Shown here: positions 38,152 through 51,329 of the stretch, piece after piece | Position numbering within the stretch: the stretch's first letter is position 1 | Layout of the letters: every line of letters begins with the position of its first letter | Source: Jeotgalibacillus sp. ET6 | Lineage (GTDB): Bacteria > Bacillota > Bacilli > Bacillales > Jeotgalibacillaceae | Assembly (NCBI RefSeq): GCF_029667115.1 | Contig: NZ_JARUIU010000014.1 | Span: 1 to 53,957 of the forward strand | Direction: 5' to 3' | DNA length: 53,957 nucleotides | Program-made: the position numbers and the translations under genes | Notes under the pieces: generated by a model | Told to the model about the DNA's origin: nothing | What the model saw: only the letters and a program-made list of their open reading frames with translations | Database searches by the model: none

Positions 38152-38245
38152 ACAAATAAATTATTTTATCAATATTTCAATATGAATGTCAATGTTTTTT
38201 ATTTTGCAAATACCGCTGTTTTTCGTCAGCAGGTCGTATTTTTCC

Positions 38246-39103
38246 TTATTCTGTGTACATTTCCGCCCGATAAGGAGTTCCTGTTCTCAGGACACCTTTT
38301 GTTTCTACACCGCCAATACCGTCTTCATCTGCCAGTGTATGCTGTAAAATGTCTTCCATAAATACAGATTCTTTAAAGGAGGTATAACTCACTTTTCCTA
38401 CTGTATAAACAGGGTCAAGTGCATGAATATTTACACGGAGCGGCGAACTGGCAAAATTCGCTCCAGCATGAATTAATGATTCGAAATGCGATTGGCATGC
38501 GCCAGCAAAAATGACAAGCTGATCCAGGCTGGGCATTTTTCTTCTTGCCGTTTGCACGGCTTTCACGAATGCCGCTGAGTTTCGGTAGGAATTAATATCG
38601 GTTTTTTTTCCACGGGAGGGAAGATAAGCATCGTGCCCTGTAAGAACCAAAATTTGCGGCTGGTATTTCTCAATGAGTGCTGCTACGCGCTCAGGCATCT
38701 CCTGCTCCTGGCAATGGATTCCGACTACAGGTACACCCAGTGAGGAATAAGCATCGATACACTTATTTAAATATTGAGGATCTCCATCAAGGTGAAGTAC
38801 TTTGCCTGGTAAATGAAAAGATTGACTAGAGGAGGAATTGTTTCGCTGCTCTTTTTTCTTTGTGTCATTTTTAAAGGAATGAAACGATTCCTCCTCTTGA
38901 CTTCTCCACTCTTCTTCTATGCGCTCAATATCTTTTTCTGTCATCAGTGTTAGATCCGCTACTGGCGCATCTGCCACTAACCGGATGTCAGAACCAAACA
39001 AGATCGCCACTTCTTCTCCATCCCGCTCTACCACGTCCACTACACGAAACAATACATCACATCCGTAAGATTTCCGTCCAACTAACTGGTTGATCCATTC
39101 CAT
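38246..39103 (-). CDS. yabG: Sporulation-specific protease YabG
   Basis: Mother-cell protease that processes spore coat proteins, peptidase family U57. 285 residues. LVGRKSYGCDVLFRV near the start, LVLTGHDAYLPSRGKKTD and VIFAGACQSHFESL (His and Cys candidates for the active site) are typical. ATG behind GGAGG. Read from a SigK-like promoter about 40 bp upstream. Confidence 0.96.
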   Translation of the reverse strand: MEWINQLVGRKSYGCDVLFRVVDVVERDGEEVAILFGSDIRLVADAPVADLTLMTEKDIERIEEEWRSQEEESFHSFKNDTKKKEQRNNSSSSQSFHLPGKVLHLDGDPQYLNKCIDAYSSLGVPVVGIHCQEQEMPERVAALIEKYQPQILVLTGHDAYLPSRGKKTDINSYRNSAAFVKAVQTARRKMPSLDQLVIFAGACQSHFESLIHAGANFASSPLRVNIHALDPVYTVGKVSYTSFKESVFMEDILQHTLADEDGIGGVETKGVLRTGTPYRAEMYTE

Positions 39104-39134
39104 GCGGCGGCCTCCTGTCTCCCTGACCTCTCTT

Positions 39135-39162
39135 TACTTTATGCAGGAAGCTGCCTATGGGT
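39135..39162 (-). promoter_or_regulatory. yabG promoter, SigK-like
   Basis: Minus-strand ACC (39160-39162), 16-nt spacer, CATAAAGTA (39135-39143), an exact match to the SigK -10 CATANNNTA. yabG is a SigK gene in B. subtilis. Confidence 0.75.
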
Positions 39163-39369
39163 GATTGGATTATTGAATCAGGCTGACAGGGATGGATCTT
39201 CATAAGCAGGCAATCCATTTTTAACAAGAATTATAAGAAGTACTTACTTATAATGTCATTAATTTTTAAAAATAAACCAAATAAAAAGATGCATTCGCGA
39301 AAACAACTCTCTCGTGAACACATCCCTGTAACGGATGCCTTATTAACATCCGGTGATTTTTAATTTTAT

Positions 39370-40807
<1,438 letters not shown>

Positions 40808-40942
40808 GTGTTCCTCCATAAATTCCTTGTTTCTTCTATTGTATAAGGAGCTCGTTTTTTGTATCTTCTTAGTATAAATCAATTTCTGCGAAAACACACA
40901 AAAAACAGGAAGATTTCTCTCCCTGTTCCATGGCATTCTGTT

Positions 40943-42268
40943 CTATGGCAAAATTGTAATTTTCACCTGTCGATTTCCCCAGCGATACGCTTCTTCTTTA
41001 CTTGGGATAAAGACATCAATCTTATTACCTTTAATTGCTCCGCCCGTGTCTCCAGCTACTGCAAGTCCATAGCCTTCCACATATACTTTTGAACCAAGCG
41101 GAATAACAGAAGGATCCACAGCGATTACTTTCATCCCAGGATTTGCTTTTAAATCAATTCCTGTGGCTGTGATGCCTGAACACCCATTGCATGAAGCTGT
41201 ATAAGCTGTAGATGACACCGTCAATTCTTTTCCACCCTCGGGCTCGTCAGTTGAAGTGTTAACGGCCTGAACAGCAGTTGTAGTTGCAGCAGGCGCAGAA
41301 GCGGCTGTCGCAACAGTCTGGACGGGCTGTGAAGCTGACTCTGTTTTTTCAGATGATGCCTGCACTGCTTCCGTTTCACGTGGAACTTCAGCCACTACTG
41401 TTTTGGTTCCAATGGATACAACCTGATTAATACTCTCTTTAACTACTTTTTCAGATGCAAGTTTGCGTGACACTTCTTTTCCATTTTCAAGAACAATATC
41501 ATAGGTCTTTTCTACAAGGCCTTTTTCGCCTTTTTGAACCACTTCTTCTGCCCCGGACGTAAGATCTGAATCTTCTCTCGTCTCTACAGCGAAGTTTTTG
41601 GATTCTTCCACCACATCGGTGACTTTTTCAACACGGACAATCTTCACTGATGCTCCTTGCGATAGTTTCGTATCGAGAGCAGGTTCAATGCGGTCGTCTT
41701 TATCCAGCTTTATATCATGCTGCTTTAAAAAGTCAGCGACGGTGATCGAAGTCGACCATGCCTCTTGTTCTTTTGTGCCGTCAACGAGTGTCCAGGCAAA
41801 AGCCTGCTCCAGTGTAATCGCCATATCTTCTTCAATATCGGCAGTTAACTCATGAGAAAGACTATCTTTTTCGTTTACTTGGATATTTTCTTTATCCAAA
41901 AATTCTTTAATGGTATCAGCAGTGGTCTTTACCTGCCAGGTTTGTCCGCTGATCGTAAGCGATACTTCCTTTGCCGCTTCCCACTTCACCTTCATATCAT
42001 GGTAAACCGCTGAATCTCCTGACGGATTCAGATAATCCTTAGAATCTACCTCAATCTCTAACTCTGCAAATATATCTTTTACATGATCTGCATTTGTACG
42101 AACAAGCTGCTCTTCACCGTTTACAGAAAGTGAAACAGTCTTTTTCATTCCTTCCTGGAAGAAAAACGTAACAGCCAGTACAAAGACAGTAATAGTAATT
42201 AGACTATAGACCCAGTTCCTTTTGTTTACAGACCTTTGATTCAGGTTTTTCACGTTATTCGATTGCAT
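40943..42268 (-). CDS. yabE: Cell-wall protein with DUF348, G5 and 3D domains
   Basis: Likely peptidoglycan lytic enzyme related to resuscitation factors. 441 residues: N-terminal membrane anchor (about 19-37, WVYSLITITVFVLAVTFF), three DUF348 repeats (for example VSLSVNGEEQLVRTNADHVK), a G5 domain (about 210-290), a Ala/Thr/Ser-rich linker, and a C-terminal 3D domain (about 350-441) with VAGDTGGAIKGNKIDVF giving the name-giving Asp residues. Starts behind GGGGGAG. In B. subtilis an antisense RNA controls yabE; no such promoter was found here. Confidence 0.95.
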   Translation of the reverse strand: MQSNNVKNLNQRSVNKRNWVYSLITITVFVLAVTFFFQEGMKKTVSLSVNGEEQLVRTNADHVKDIFAELEIEVDSKDYLNPSGDSAVYHDMKVKWEAAKEVSLTISGQTWQVKTTADTIKEFLDKENIQVNEKDSLSHELTADIEEDMAITLEQAFAWTLVDGTKEQEAWSTSITVADFLKQHDIKLDKDDRIEPALDTKLSQGASVKIVRVEKVTDVVEESKNFAVETREDSDLTSGAEEVVQKGEKGLVEKTYDIVLENGKEVSRKLASEKVVKESINQVVSIGTKTVVAEVPRETEAVQASSEKTESASQPVQTVATAASAPAATTTAVQAVNTSTDEPEGGKELTVSSTAYTASCNGCSGITATGIDLKANPGMKVIAVDPSVIPLGSKVYVEGYGLAVAGDTGGAIKGNKIDVFIPSKEEAYRWGNRQVKITILP

Positions 42269-42293
42269 GAAAAACTCCCCCTCTACTCCGAGT

Positions 42294-42324
42294 GATTATA
42301 AAGACGTTTGTTTTGACTTGTCAA
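42294..42324 (-). promoter_or_regulatory. yabE promoter (SigA)
   Basis: Minus-strand TTGACA (42319-42324) and TATAAT (42294-42299), spacer 19 nt (18 if the -10 is shifted by one). Both hexamers are consensus; leader about 20 nt. Confidence 0.7.
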
Positions 42325-42513
42325 CCTTGAAATCTATGACTTGCTGCCCTGCACAGGTGATTTATGTCCCATTATGCATAGAGGCATATGGCTTGAAAAG
42401 ATTTTCTTTTCGACAAATCCAGTCTTAAACTCGAAGAATCATTGGGCATTTTGTCGCGCATACAATCGAATTGCCATGAAGTTTATCCAATAACCGCTTC
42501 TAATTCAGACAGT

Positions 42514-43278
42514 TTATAGCTTAAATATTTTTTTAGCATTTTGTGTCGTTTGATTTCCTACTTCTTCGTAGGAAATGCCTTTTATTTCAGCAATCTTTTC
42601 TGCAACTAATTTTACATATGCAGGCTCATTCCGTTTGCCTCTGTATGGATGAGGAGCAAGAAATGGAGCATCTGTTTCAATAAGCAGATGGTTCAGATCA
42701 ATGCCTTCTGCGACTTCTTTTGGCTTTTTTGCATTTTTGAATGTAACGGGTCCGCCTAAAGAAATCATAAAGTTCATGTCAACGCATTGCTGTGCTATTT
42801 CGAGGCTTCCGCTGTAGCAATGCATGATGCCTCCTACTTCAGAAGCATTTTCTTCCCGTAAAATGTCCACTACGTCCTGTGTTGCATCACGATTGTGAAT
42901 GACGATCGGCAGCTGAACACGTTTGGCAAGCTGAATCTGTTTGCGGAATACATCTTGCTGCACGTCTTTTGGCGACTTGTCCCAATGGTAATCAAGACCC
43001 ATTTCACCAATCGCTACAACCTTGGGGTGCTTCGCAAGCTCTTCAATCCAATTAAGGTCTTTTTCTGTCATATCTATTGCGTCAACCGGATGCCAGCCAA
43101 CAGCAGCGTAGATAAAATCATGCTTCTCTGCAAGCTCCATCGCTTTGTGAATGGTTCCGGTATCAAATCCGACCACCGTCATCCATTCTACATCGTTTTC
43201 CATTGCACGGCTGATGACTTCATCGATATCATCTTCGAATTGATCTGCATTTAAGTGGACATGTGTATCAAATAACAT
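42514..43278 (-). CDS. tatD: TatD family metal-dependent DNase
   Basis: TIM-barrel hydrolase (yabD in B. subtilis) with 3'-5' DNase activity in the family. 254 residues. Metal ligands in FDTHVHLNADQF (His6, His8), IGEMGLDYHW (Glu) and LIETDAPFLAPHPYRGKRNEP. ATG behind AAAGGAGAG. Between metS and yabE. Confidence 0.95.
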   Translation of the reverse strand: MLFDTHVHLNADQFEDDIDEVISRAMENDVEWMTVVGFDTGTIHKAMELAEKHDFIYAAVGWHPVDAIDMTEKDLNWIEELAKHPKVVAIGEMGLDYHWDKSPKDVQQDVFRKQIQLAKRVQLPIVIHNRDATQDVVDILREENASEVGGIMHCYSGSLEIAQQCVDMNFMISLGGPVTFKNAKKPKEVAEGIDLNHLLIETDAPFLAPHPYRGKRNEPAYVKLVAEKIAEIKGISYEEVGNQTTQNAKKIFKL

Positions 43279-43322
43279 TTGACTCTCTCCTTTAGCAGCA
43301 AATTTAGTTTATTAAAAATTCC

Positions 43323-43338
43323 TGTGACATGCATCACA
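43323..43338. promoter_or_regulatory. CRP/Fnr-type palindrome before tatD
   Basis: TGTGACATGCATCACA has the form TGTGA-N6-TCACA, which is the Fnr consensus of Bacillus. It lies 45-60 bp upstream of the tatD start and overlaps the best minus-strand -10 candidate, so a bound protein would repress. Confidence 0.35.
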
Positions 43339-43659
43339 GTTATGTAACAAACAGATAACAAGTTCGTCACATTTTTAATTTGATTGTCTAATGATGTAAA
43401 GGGAAAATATGGTAATTGTTAAAATTTACTCTTAATGAAAATATATTTATATAGTATTATTCAAGGAGAATCCCATGATACACCAACACTTCATTTGCCA
43501 TAAACTATTCTGATATACCCCATTCACATAAACTCTTGTTTATGAAACAAAGTGCCTATATATCGACTGAATTACTCATTTTTTAGTCTAAACGACACAA
43601 TAAATGATGTCGTAATATTACTGTCACCTTTGCGTAATAATTGAAACAGGCATAAATAA

Positions 43660-43700
43660 ACGGAAAAGGAGTGGCTCTGCAAATGGAGAGCCGCTCCTTC
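43660..43700 (-). terminator. Terminator after metS
   Basis: 13-bp stem with one wobble: minus strand AAGGAGCGGCTCT / AGAGCCACTCCTT, followed by TTCCGTTTATTT. Confidence 0.8.
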
Positions 43701-43713
43701 ATCCAATCCCTAT

Positions 43714-46174
<2,461 letters not shown>

Positions 46175-46203
46175 TTGACGTATATGGGAAACGTTGGTAT
46201 GAT
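46175..46203 (+). promoter_or_regulatory. abrB promoter (SigA)
   Basis: TTGACG (46175-46180), 17-nt spacer, TATGAT (46198-46203). Confidence 0.85.
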
Positions 46204-46220
46204 GTTAGCACAGAGAGAAA

Positions 46221-46240
46221 TTTGTCGAAACTTGACGAAG
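46221..46240 (+). promoter_or_regulatory. Tandem Spo0A boxes at abrB
   Basis: TTTGTCGAAA (46221-46230) and CTTGACGAAG (46231-46240) both match the Spo0A box TGNCGAA, side by side about 18 bp behind the -10. The same arrangement lets Spo0A-P block abrB in B. subtilis. Confidence 0.88.
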
Positions 46241-46281
46241 AGGGTATGTATAATCAAAACCATTTTGAGAGGGGAATTTTT

Positions 46282-46563
46282 ATGAAATCAACAGGAATCG
46301 TTCGTAAAGTAGATGAATTAGGCCGTGTGGTCATTCCAATCGAGCTTCGCCGCACATTGGGAATTGCAGAGAAAGACGCTTTGGAAATTTATGTGGATGA
46401 TGAGAAAATCATTCTTAAAAAGTACAAGCCAAGCATGACTTGCCAAATTACTGGTGAGGTTTCAGATGACAACCTGAAACTGGCTGGTGGAAAATTAGTA
46501 CTTAGCCGCGAAGGCGCTGAATTGCTTATTAAAGAAATTCAAAACAACCTTCAAGACGCTTAA
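46282..46563 (+). CDS. abrB: Transition-state regulator AbrB
   Basis: Global repressor of post-exponential genes (among them spoVG). 93 residues: swapped-hairpin DNA-binding domain (MKSTGIVRKVDELGRVVIPI) with the conserved Arg residues, Cys54, and a C-terminal multimerisation part. Start ATG behind GAGAGGGGA; the longer frame starts before the Spo0A boxes. The only protein gene I call on the plus strand, as abrB is also inverted to its neighbours in B. subtilis. Confidence 0.98.
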   Translation: MKSTGIVRKVDELGRVVIPIELRRTLGIAEKDALEIYVDDEKIILKKYKPSMTCQITGEVSDDNLKLAGGKLVLSREGAELLIKEIQNNLQDA

Positions 46564-46583
46564 TTGCTGAAATGAATATGATG

Positions 46584-46620
46584 AGCCTGTTCAAGCAATT
46601 TCTTGAACAGGCTTTTTTTT
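46584..46620 (+). terminator. Terminator after abrB
   Basis: 12-bp stem AGCCTGTTCAAG / CTTGAACAGGCT, 6-nt loop, eight T. It faces the end of rsmI, for which no separate T run is seen. Confidence 0.92.
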
Positions 46621-46649
46621 ATGTAAATAAAGAAAACAAGCGGGGCCTG

Positions 46650-47543
46650 TTATCGCTGTTCCCCATCGACATGGTAAGACTGATAAATGTCTCTTTTGGA
46701 TTGTCCTCTATCTTTGGCTGTTTCCTTAATAGCGGCTTTAGAAGAAAGGCCCTGCTCCTCCATGTAATGAGCAACATGCTGTTCGATGGTTAACGTCTCC
46801 CACCAGTCAGCGCCTTCTGCCTGCCAATCTTCCGCGGGGGCTCCTTCAACCACCAGACAAAATTCTCCACGAAGCTCATTATCCTCTGCCCATGCCAGTC
46901 CTTCTTCAATCGTCCCTCTTACAAATTCCTCAAACTTCTTCGTTAATTCTCTTGAAATAACGATTTGACGGGCTGCTCCAAGGAAATCCACCATTTCTTT
47001 AAGCGTATCCTTCAGACGGTGAGGAGATTCATATAAGATAAATGTCGAAGGAATGGTCGCCAGAAATTCAAGTTGTTCCCGCTTTTCCTTCTTCCCTCTT
47101 CCTAAAAATCCATAATAATAAAATGGCTGGGGGACAAGACCGGAGGCAATTAAAGAGGTTAAAGCAGCATTCGCACCAGGCAGCGGCACAACATTCATTC
47201 CCTGCTTGAGCGCTTCCTTCACCAGTTCAAATCCTGGATCGGAAATGCATGGCATACCGGCATCACTCACAAGGGCTACCTGCTCTCCCCTGCGTAATCG
47301 CTCCAGCAGTTTTTCCCCGCTCGTTTCTTTATTATGCTCGTGATAGCTGACCACATGAGTTGTTATTTCGAAATAATTACAGAGCTTTTTGGTATTTCTC
47401 GTATCCTCCGCTGCAATTACATCTGCTTCTTTTAATAAACGAATGGCTCTGAACGTCATATCTTCTAAATTACCAATGGGGGTGGGCACTAAATAAAGTC
47501 TGCCCTCACTCATTTCTTTAAAGCTTTGCTGTGTCGAAATCAC
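46650..47543 (-). CDS. rsmI: 16S rRNA 2'-O-ribose C1402 methyltransferase
   Basis: SAM-dependent enzyme that 2'-O-methylates C1402 of 16S rRNA (yabC). 297 residues from a GTG at 47543, which has AAGAAGGG six bases upstream and aligns with relatives ([20 protein letters not shown]). Motifs LVPTPIGNLEDMT, VSDAGMPCISDPG and PLPGANAALTSLIASG are diagnostic. An ATG at 47513 is the alternative. It overlaps yazA by 26 bp. Confidence 0.96.
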   Translation of the reverse strand: MISTQQSFKEMSEGRLYLVPTPIGNLEDMTFRAIRLLKEADVIAAEDTRNTKKLCNYFEITTHVVSYHEHNKETSGEKLLERLRRGEQVALVSDAGMPCISDPGFELVKEALKQGMNVVPLPGANAALTSLIASGLVPQPFYYYGFLGRGKKEKREQLEFLATIPSTFILYESPHRLKDTLKEMVDFLGAARQIVISRELTKKFEEFVRGTIEEGLAWAEDNELRGEFCLVVEGAPAEDWQAEGADWWETLTIEQHVAHYMEEQGLSSKAAIKETAKDRGQSKRDIYQSYHVDGEQR

Positions 47544-47808
47544 ACTCAACCCTTCTTTCCCATAGAAAATGATCCTTTTGCTTCCGATTAAGCTGTTTAA
47601 ACGCGTATTCCGCCTGCATCGCTTCACGCTTGGATTCAAACCCTTCCCAGTAATACAGGGTGACAGGGGTGCGTGTACGGGTATATTTTGAAGCGATTCC
47701 TTCATTATGCTGCTGAAGTCTGCGCTCTAAATCAATCGTATATCCGCCGTAATAAGACTTATCTGCGCAAAGCAGCACATAGAAAAAATGATTATGTAAG
47801 GCTTCCAT
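47518..47808 (-). CDS. yazA: GIY-YIG domain protein YazA
   Basis: Single GIY-YIG nuclease-fold domain of 96 residues: [26 protein letters not shown] (split motif YVL...YGGYT with Arg and Tyr residues), later [20 protein letters not shown] with the Glu. UvrC-type superfamily; cellular role unknown. ATG overlaps the end of yabB by 17 bp and its own end overlaps rsmI. Confidence 0.93.
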   Translation of the reverse strand: MEALHNHFFYVLLCADKSYYGGYTIDLERRLQQHNEGIASKYTRTRTPVTLYYWEGFESKREAMQAEYAFKQLNRKQKDHFLWERRVECDFDTAKL

Positions 47809-48535
47809 ATAAGATCTCCTTTACTTCTTCTGTATATTCCCCATTATCCTGATACACATAAAGAGGCGGCAAAATCTTAGTGTCTGCTTTCCCATCTTTC
47901 GTTCCTTCTATTAAAATGGTGTTCGCTTCTTTTCCCATTCTCGGATAAACAAATTGAATGCGTTTCGGTTCCAGCCGGTATTTTCTCATGAGTGTCACTA
48001 AATCCAGCAGCCTTCCTGGGCGGTGAACAAACGCTGCCTTTCCCCCCTGTTTTAACAAATCACTGCTGACTTTGACTGTGTCTTCAAGGGTGCACATAAT
48101 CTCATGTCTGGCGATGGCAAAGTGTTCATTCGTATTTTTTTCTTCTTTTGATGGGGTTAAAAAATAAGGAGGATTGCATGTGACGACATCATGCTTTGCC
48201 CATCCTAGAGCGGGCACCACGACTTTTAAATCTTCATGCACCATCTCAAGCCTGTGTTCAAGTCCGTTATGAGCAATGCTTCTGACTGCCATGTCATACA
48301 GTTTTTCCTGAATCTCCACACCTGTAATCTTTCCTTTTGTCCGGGTGCTTAATAATAATGGAATGACTCCGTTTCCTGAACAAAGATCCACAAGACTTCC
48401 TTTCTGTATTGGCACCTGTACAAAACGAGCCAGTAAAACGGCATCCAAAGAAAACGCAAAAACAGAAGGGCTTTGGATAATCGTCAGGTCCTCCGCCAAT
48501 AAATAATCCAGTCGTTCGTCTCCCGTTAAATTCAT
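47792..48535 (-). CDS. yabB: tRNA1(Val) A37 N6-methyltransferase-like protein
   Basis: Class I SAM methyltransferase of the TrmN6/YfiC family. 247 residues. [18 protein letters not shown] near the start, SAM motif [16 protein letters not shown] and the N6-adenine motif TCNPPYFL are clear. ATG behind GGGAGGTG. Substrate inferred from the family. Confidence 0.93.
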   Translation of the reverse strand: MNLTGDERLDYLLAEDLTIIQSPSVFAFSLDAVLLARFVQVPIQKGSLVDLCSGNGVIPLLLSTRTKGKITGVEIQEKLYDMAVRSIAHNGLEHRLEMVHEDLKVVVPALGWAKHDVVTCNPPYFLTPSKEEKNTNEHFAIARHEIMCTLEDTVKVSSDLLKQGGKAAFVHRPGRLLDLVTLMRKYRLEPKRIQFVYPRMGKEANTILIEGTKDGKADTKILPPLYVYQDNGEYTEEVKEILYGSLT

Positions 48536-48655
48536 GCTGCTGCACCTCCCTGATACAAAAAAAAGAGCGCTGCGTTTGAACCCGTTTATACTTTGGGCAT
48601 TTTCAGCACAAAGATCTAAACAAGGTCACAAACGTTCGCCCCCATTTTGCATCTA

Positions 48656-49027
48656 TTATTTTTTGTTTAAAAATGATAGACAAAATAAACAATCTTCATC
48701 TTTACGCGGGCTCCCAAAATGGATATTGCAAATATGGAACCCTTCCTGGTAAAGGCGGGCAAGATTATCATAGCCTTCCCCTATATCTGATACCTGTGCT
48801 TCTTCTGACCCGCTTTCTTTTCCGCTTCCGCTGACTCTGCCTGCTTTTTTACGAGCTGTCTCAAGCTGCTCGAGCCTTCTGCGCAAGTGATCATTCTCAA
48901 TTTGAAGCGAATGGTTCTCTTCCATCATTTCAGCCAGATGCTGTTTTAATTCACCCAGCTGCTGGTACAAGTGACCAATTTGCTGCTCCATATTGCTGAC
49001 GGAATCAAAGAACTCCTTCTTATCCAC
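48656..49027 (-). CDS. yabA: Replication initiation control protein YabA
   Basis: Negative regulator of DnaA that links it to the DnaN clamp. 123 residues: N-terminal leucine-zipper coiled coil (about 5-65, tetramer-forming), a variable linker, and a C-terminal zinc-binding DnaA/DnaN-interacting part ([10 protein letters not shown] ... DCLFC). The GTG at 49027 has GAGGTGG upstream and gives the DKKE start of the family. The copy follows ricT by 13 bp. Confidence 0.96.
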   Translation of the reverse strand: MDKKEFFDSVSNMEQQIGHLYQQLGELKQHLAEMMEENHSLQIENDHLRRRLEQLETARKKAGRVSGSGKESGSEEAQVSDIGEGYDNLARLYQEGFHICNIHFGSPRKDEDCLFCLSFLNKK

Positions 49028-49040
49028 GAACCCCACCTCA

Positions 49041-49868
49041 TTACTCTGTGGCTTGAATTGTAGCGATCTCGTTATTCATTATTTCTTCAAGCGTGTATTC
49101 CAGCGTACGGTCCTGACCCTTCATTTCAATCTGAAGAACCCGTTCGAGCATATTTAAGCCGATTACTTTCCCTTTTCCTTCTGGAGTATCTACAAACTGT
49201 CCAAGGTCCGGCATTTCTTCTTTGGCTGCTTCATACTCATCGTTTTCGTACTTTAAGCAGCACATTAAACGACCGCAAAGACCAGAGATTTTCGCCGGAT
49301 TCAATGACAGATTTTGATCCTTTGCCATTTTAATGGACACCGGTTCAAAATCTCCAAGAAAAGTGGAACAGCAAAGCATTCTTCCACATGGTCCAATTCC
49401 ACCAAGCATCTTGGCTTCATCGCGAACACCAATCTGTCTTAACTCGATTCGTGTCCGAAAAACAGACGCTAAGTCTTTAACCAGGTTTCTGAAGTCCACT
49501 CGACCGTCTGCCGTGAAATAAAAGATCACTTTATTTCGGTCAAACGTATATTCTACATCTACAAGCTTCATATCTAAATCATGCTCACTGATCTTGCTTG
49601 AACAAACCTCGTAAGCATGAAGTGCTTCATCTTTATTTTCCTGAACGGACAGGCGGTCTTTTTGATCCGCTATGCGCACGACCTTCTTCAAAGGAAGTAC
49701 GACATCGTTTTCATCAACTTTTTTTACGTCTACTACAACTTTACCATATTCGACTCCCCGAACCGTTTCAACAATGACATAATCGTCTTTCACAATTTGA
49801 AGCTGGTTCGGATCGAAATAATAAATTTTGCCCGCTTTTTTAAAACGGACTCCTACTACATCATACAA
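49041..49868 (-). CDS. ricT: RicT (YaaT), PSP1 domain regulator
   Basis: Member of the RicA-RicF-RicT complex, an Fe-S protein assembly that stimulates RNase Y cleavage and speeds Spo0A phosphorylation. 275 residues, the B. subtilis length. The PSP1 core has a Cys-rich part ([14 protein letters not shown] ... [13 protein letters not shown]) expected to bind clusters. ATG overlaps holB by 8 bp. Confidence 0.96.
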   Translation of the reverse strand: MYDVVGVRFKKAGKIYYFDPNQLQIVKDDYVIVETVRGVEYGKVVVDVKKVDENDVVLPLKKVVRIADQKDRLSVQENKDEALHAYEVCSSKISEHDLDMKLVDVEYTFDRNKVIFYFTADGRVDFRNLVKDLASVFRTRIELRQIGVRDEAKMLGGIGPCGRMLCCSTFLGDFEPVSIKMAKDQNLSLNPAKISGLCGRLMCCLKYENDEYEAAKEEMPDLGQFVDTPEGKGKVIGLNMLERVLQIEMKGQDRTLEYTLEEIMNNEIATIQATE

Positions 49869-50865
49869 GTGCAGATCCCCCCTGCAATTTAAGCATCAGC
49901 TGCTCCATAAGCAGCTGTGTATTCATATTTTGGTGTAACTTTCTCTTGGCTTCCAAAATGGTGGTCAATTGATCCGACAATTGCTTCGTCGACGTCTGAA
50001 GCGCATCTTTTTGAAACACTTCAAGCTGATCCGGGTAAGAAAGGTGGTCATGCTTGTCCGTTTGGATGTAAAGGAGGTCCTTATATATATGAAGAAACAA
50101 ATCTAAAGACAATTCGATTTGATCTTTCTCTTTAAAATGCGGCAAAAATTCCCCTTGAAGACGCGTCATTGCTTCAAACGGGTGAATCTTCAGCGCTTCG
50201 TATAATTTTAACATGATTTTTCTTCCTTGTACAAACCACTCATCCGTACTTAAGCGAATCGCCTCTTCTTCCTGGTTCGTTAATTTTGAAAGAAGAGCAG
50301 CCATAGTAGGATGAACCCCCTGTTCCATCAGGCGTTCTTTAAAGAAAACAGGGGTCAGAGATTGAAATGGCACATGCTGACATCTTGAGAGAATCGTTGG
50401 CAGCATTTGATGCATTTGCTCCGTAATTAAAATCGCAGTTGTAGAAGGATGCGGTTCTTCCAGGAACTTCAGCAAAGAGTTCGCAGCCTGAGATGTCATT
50501 TTGTCAGCAAAAGTAAGAATGTAAACTTTTCGTCTGGACTCAACACCGGACTTGCTGAACTCCTCCTGAAGCGCTTTAATCTGATCTTTTTTTATCGATA
50601 AACCATCAGGCTCCAATAAGTGGATATCAGGATGGTTACCGCTTTTTATCCTCATACAGTGATCACATGCCATACAGGGAACACCGTGATCAGGATTCAG
50701 GCAAAATAATCCCTGAGCTAAAAAAACAGCCATTTCCTTTTTGCCAGTGCCTCGTGCGCCTTCAAATAAATACGCATGCGCCACTCTTCCTTTGGACAGA
50801 CTGTTTACCAGCATTTGAGCAGCGAGCGGCTGCCACTGCTGTAATTCATTCCAGTTTGCAGCCAT
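49861..50865 (-). CDS. holB: DNA polymerase III delta' subunit
   Basis: Clamp-loader subunit. 334 residues: AAA+ fold with a P-loop-like GARGTGKK (36-43), a four-Cys zinc module (Cys55, 64, 67, 70), and SRC motif LSRCQHV. ATG behind GAGGGATT. It follows darA after 31 bp; yaaR, which sits between them in B. subtilis, is missing. Confidence 0.96.
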   Translation of the reverse strand: MAANWNELQQWQPLAAQMLVNSLSKGRVAHAYLFEGARGTGKKEMAVFLAQGLFCLNPDHGVPCMACDHCMRIKSGNHPDIHLLEPDGLSIKKDQIKALQEEFSKSGVESRRKVYILTFADKMTSQAANSLLKFLEEPHPSTTAILITEQMHQMLPTILSRCQHVPFQSLTPVFFKERLMEQGVHPTMAALLSKLTNQEEEAIRLSTDEWFVQGRKIMLKLYEALKIHPFEAMTRLQGEFLPHFKEKDQIELSLDLFLHIYKDLLYIQTDKHDHLSYPDQLEVFQKDALQTSTKQLSDQLTTILEAKRKLHQNMNTQLLMEQLMLKLQGGSALV

Positions 50866-50896
50866 ACTAATCCCTCATCCACATTTTGTATTTCTT

Positions 50897-51271
<375 letters not shown>

Positions 51272-51329
51272 CTATTATAACAAGAATGAATAAACTTTAC
51301 TAAATCATTCTTATATCTCACTCATTAGC

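Larger units (their letters stand above)
43279..43713. other. tatD-metS intergenic region
   Basis: 435 AT-rich bases. Contents: a CRP/Fnr-type palindrome (43323-43338), a possible tatD promoter just upstream of it on the minus strand (TTGTTA, 17 nt, TGTGAT, the latter within the palindrome), a 12-codon plus-strand frame with ribosome binding site (43475-43513), and the metS terminator. Confidence 0.6.

Noticed and set aside
42269-42513. Antisense RNA promoter against yabE, known from B. subtilis
   Set aside because: No ECF-type (SigX/SigM) promoter on the plus strand could be identified in or near yabE.
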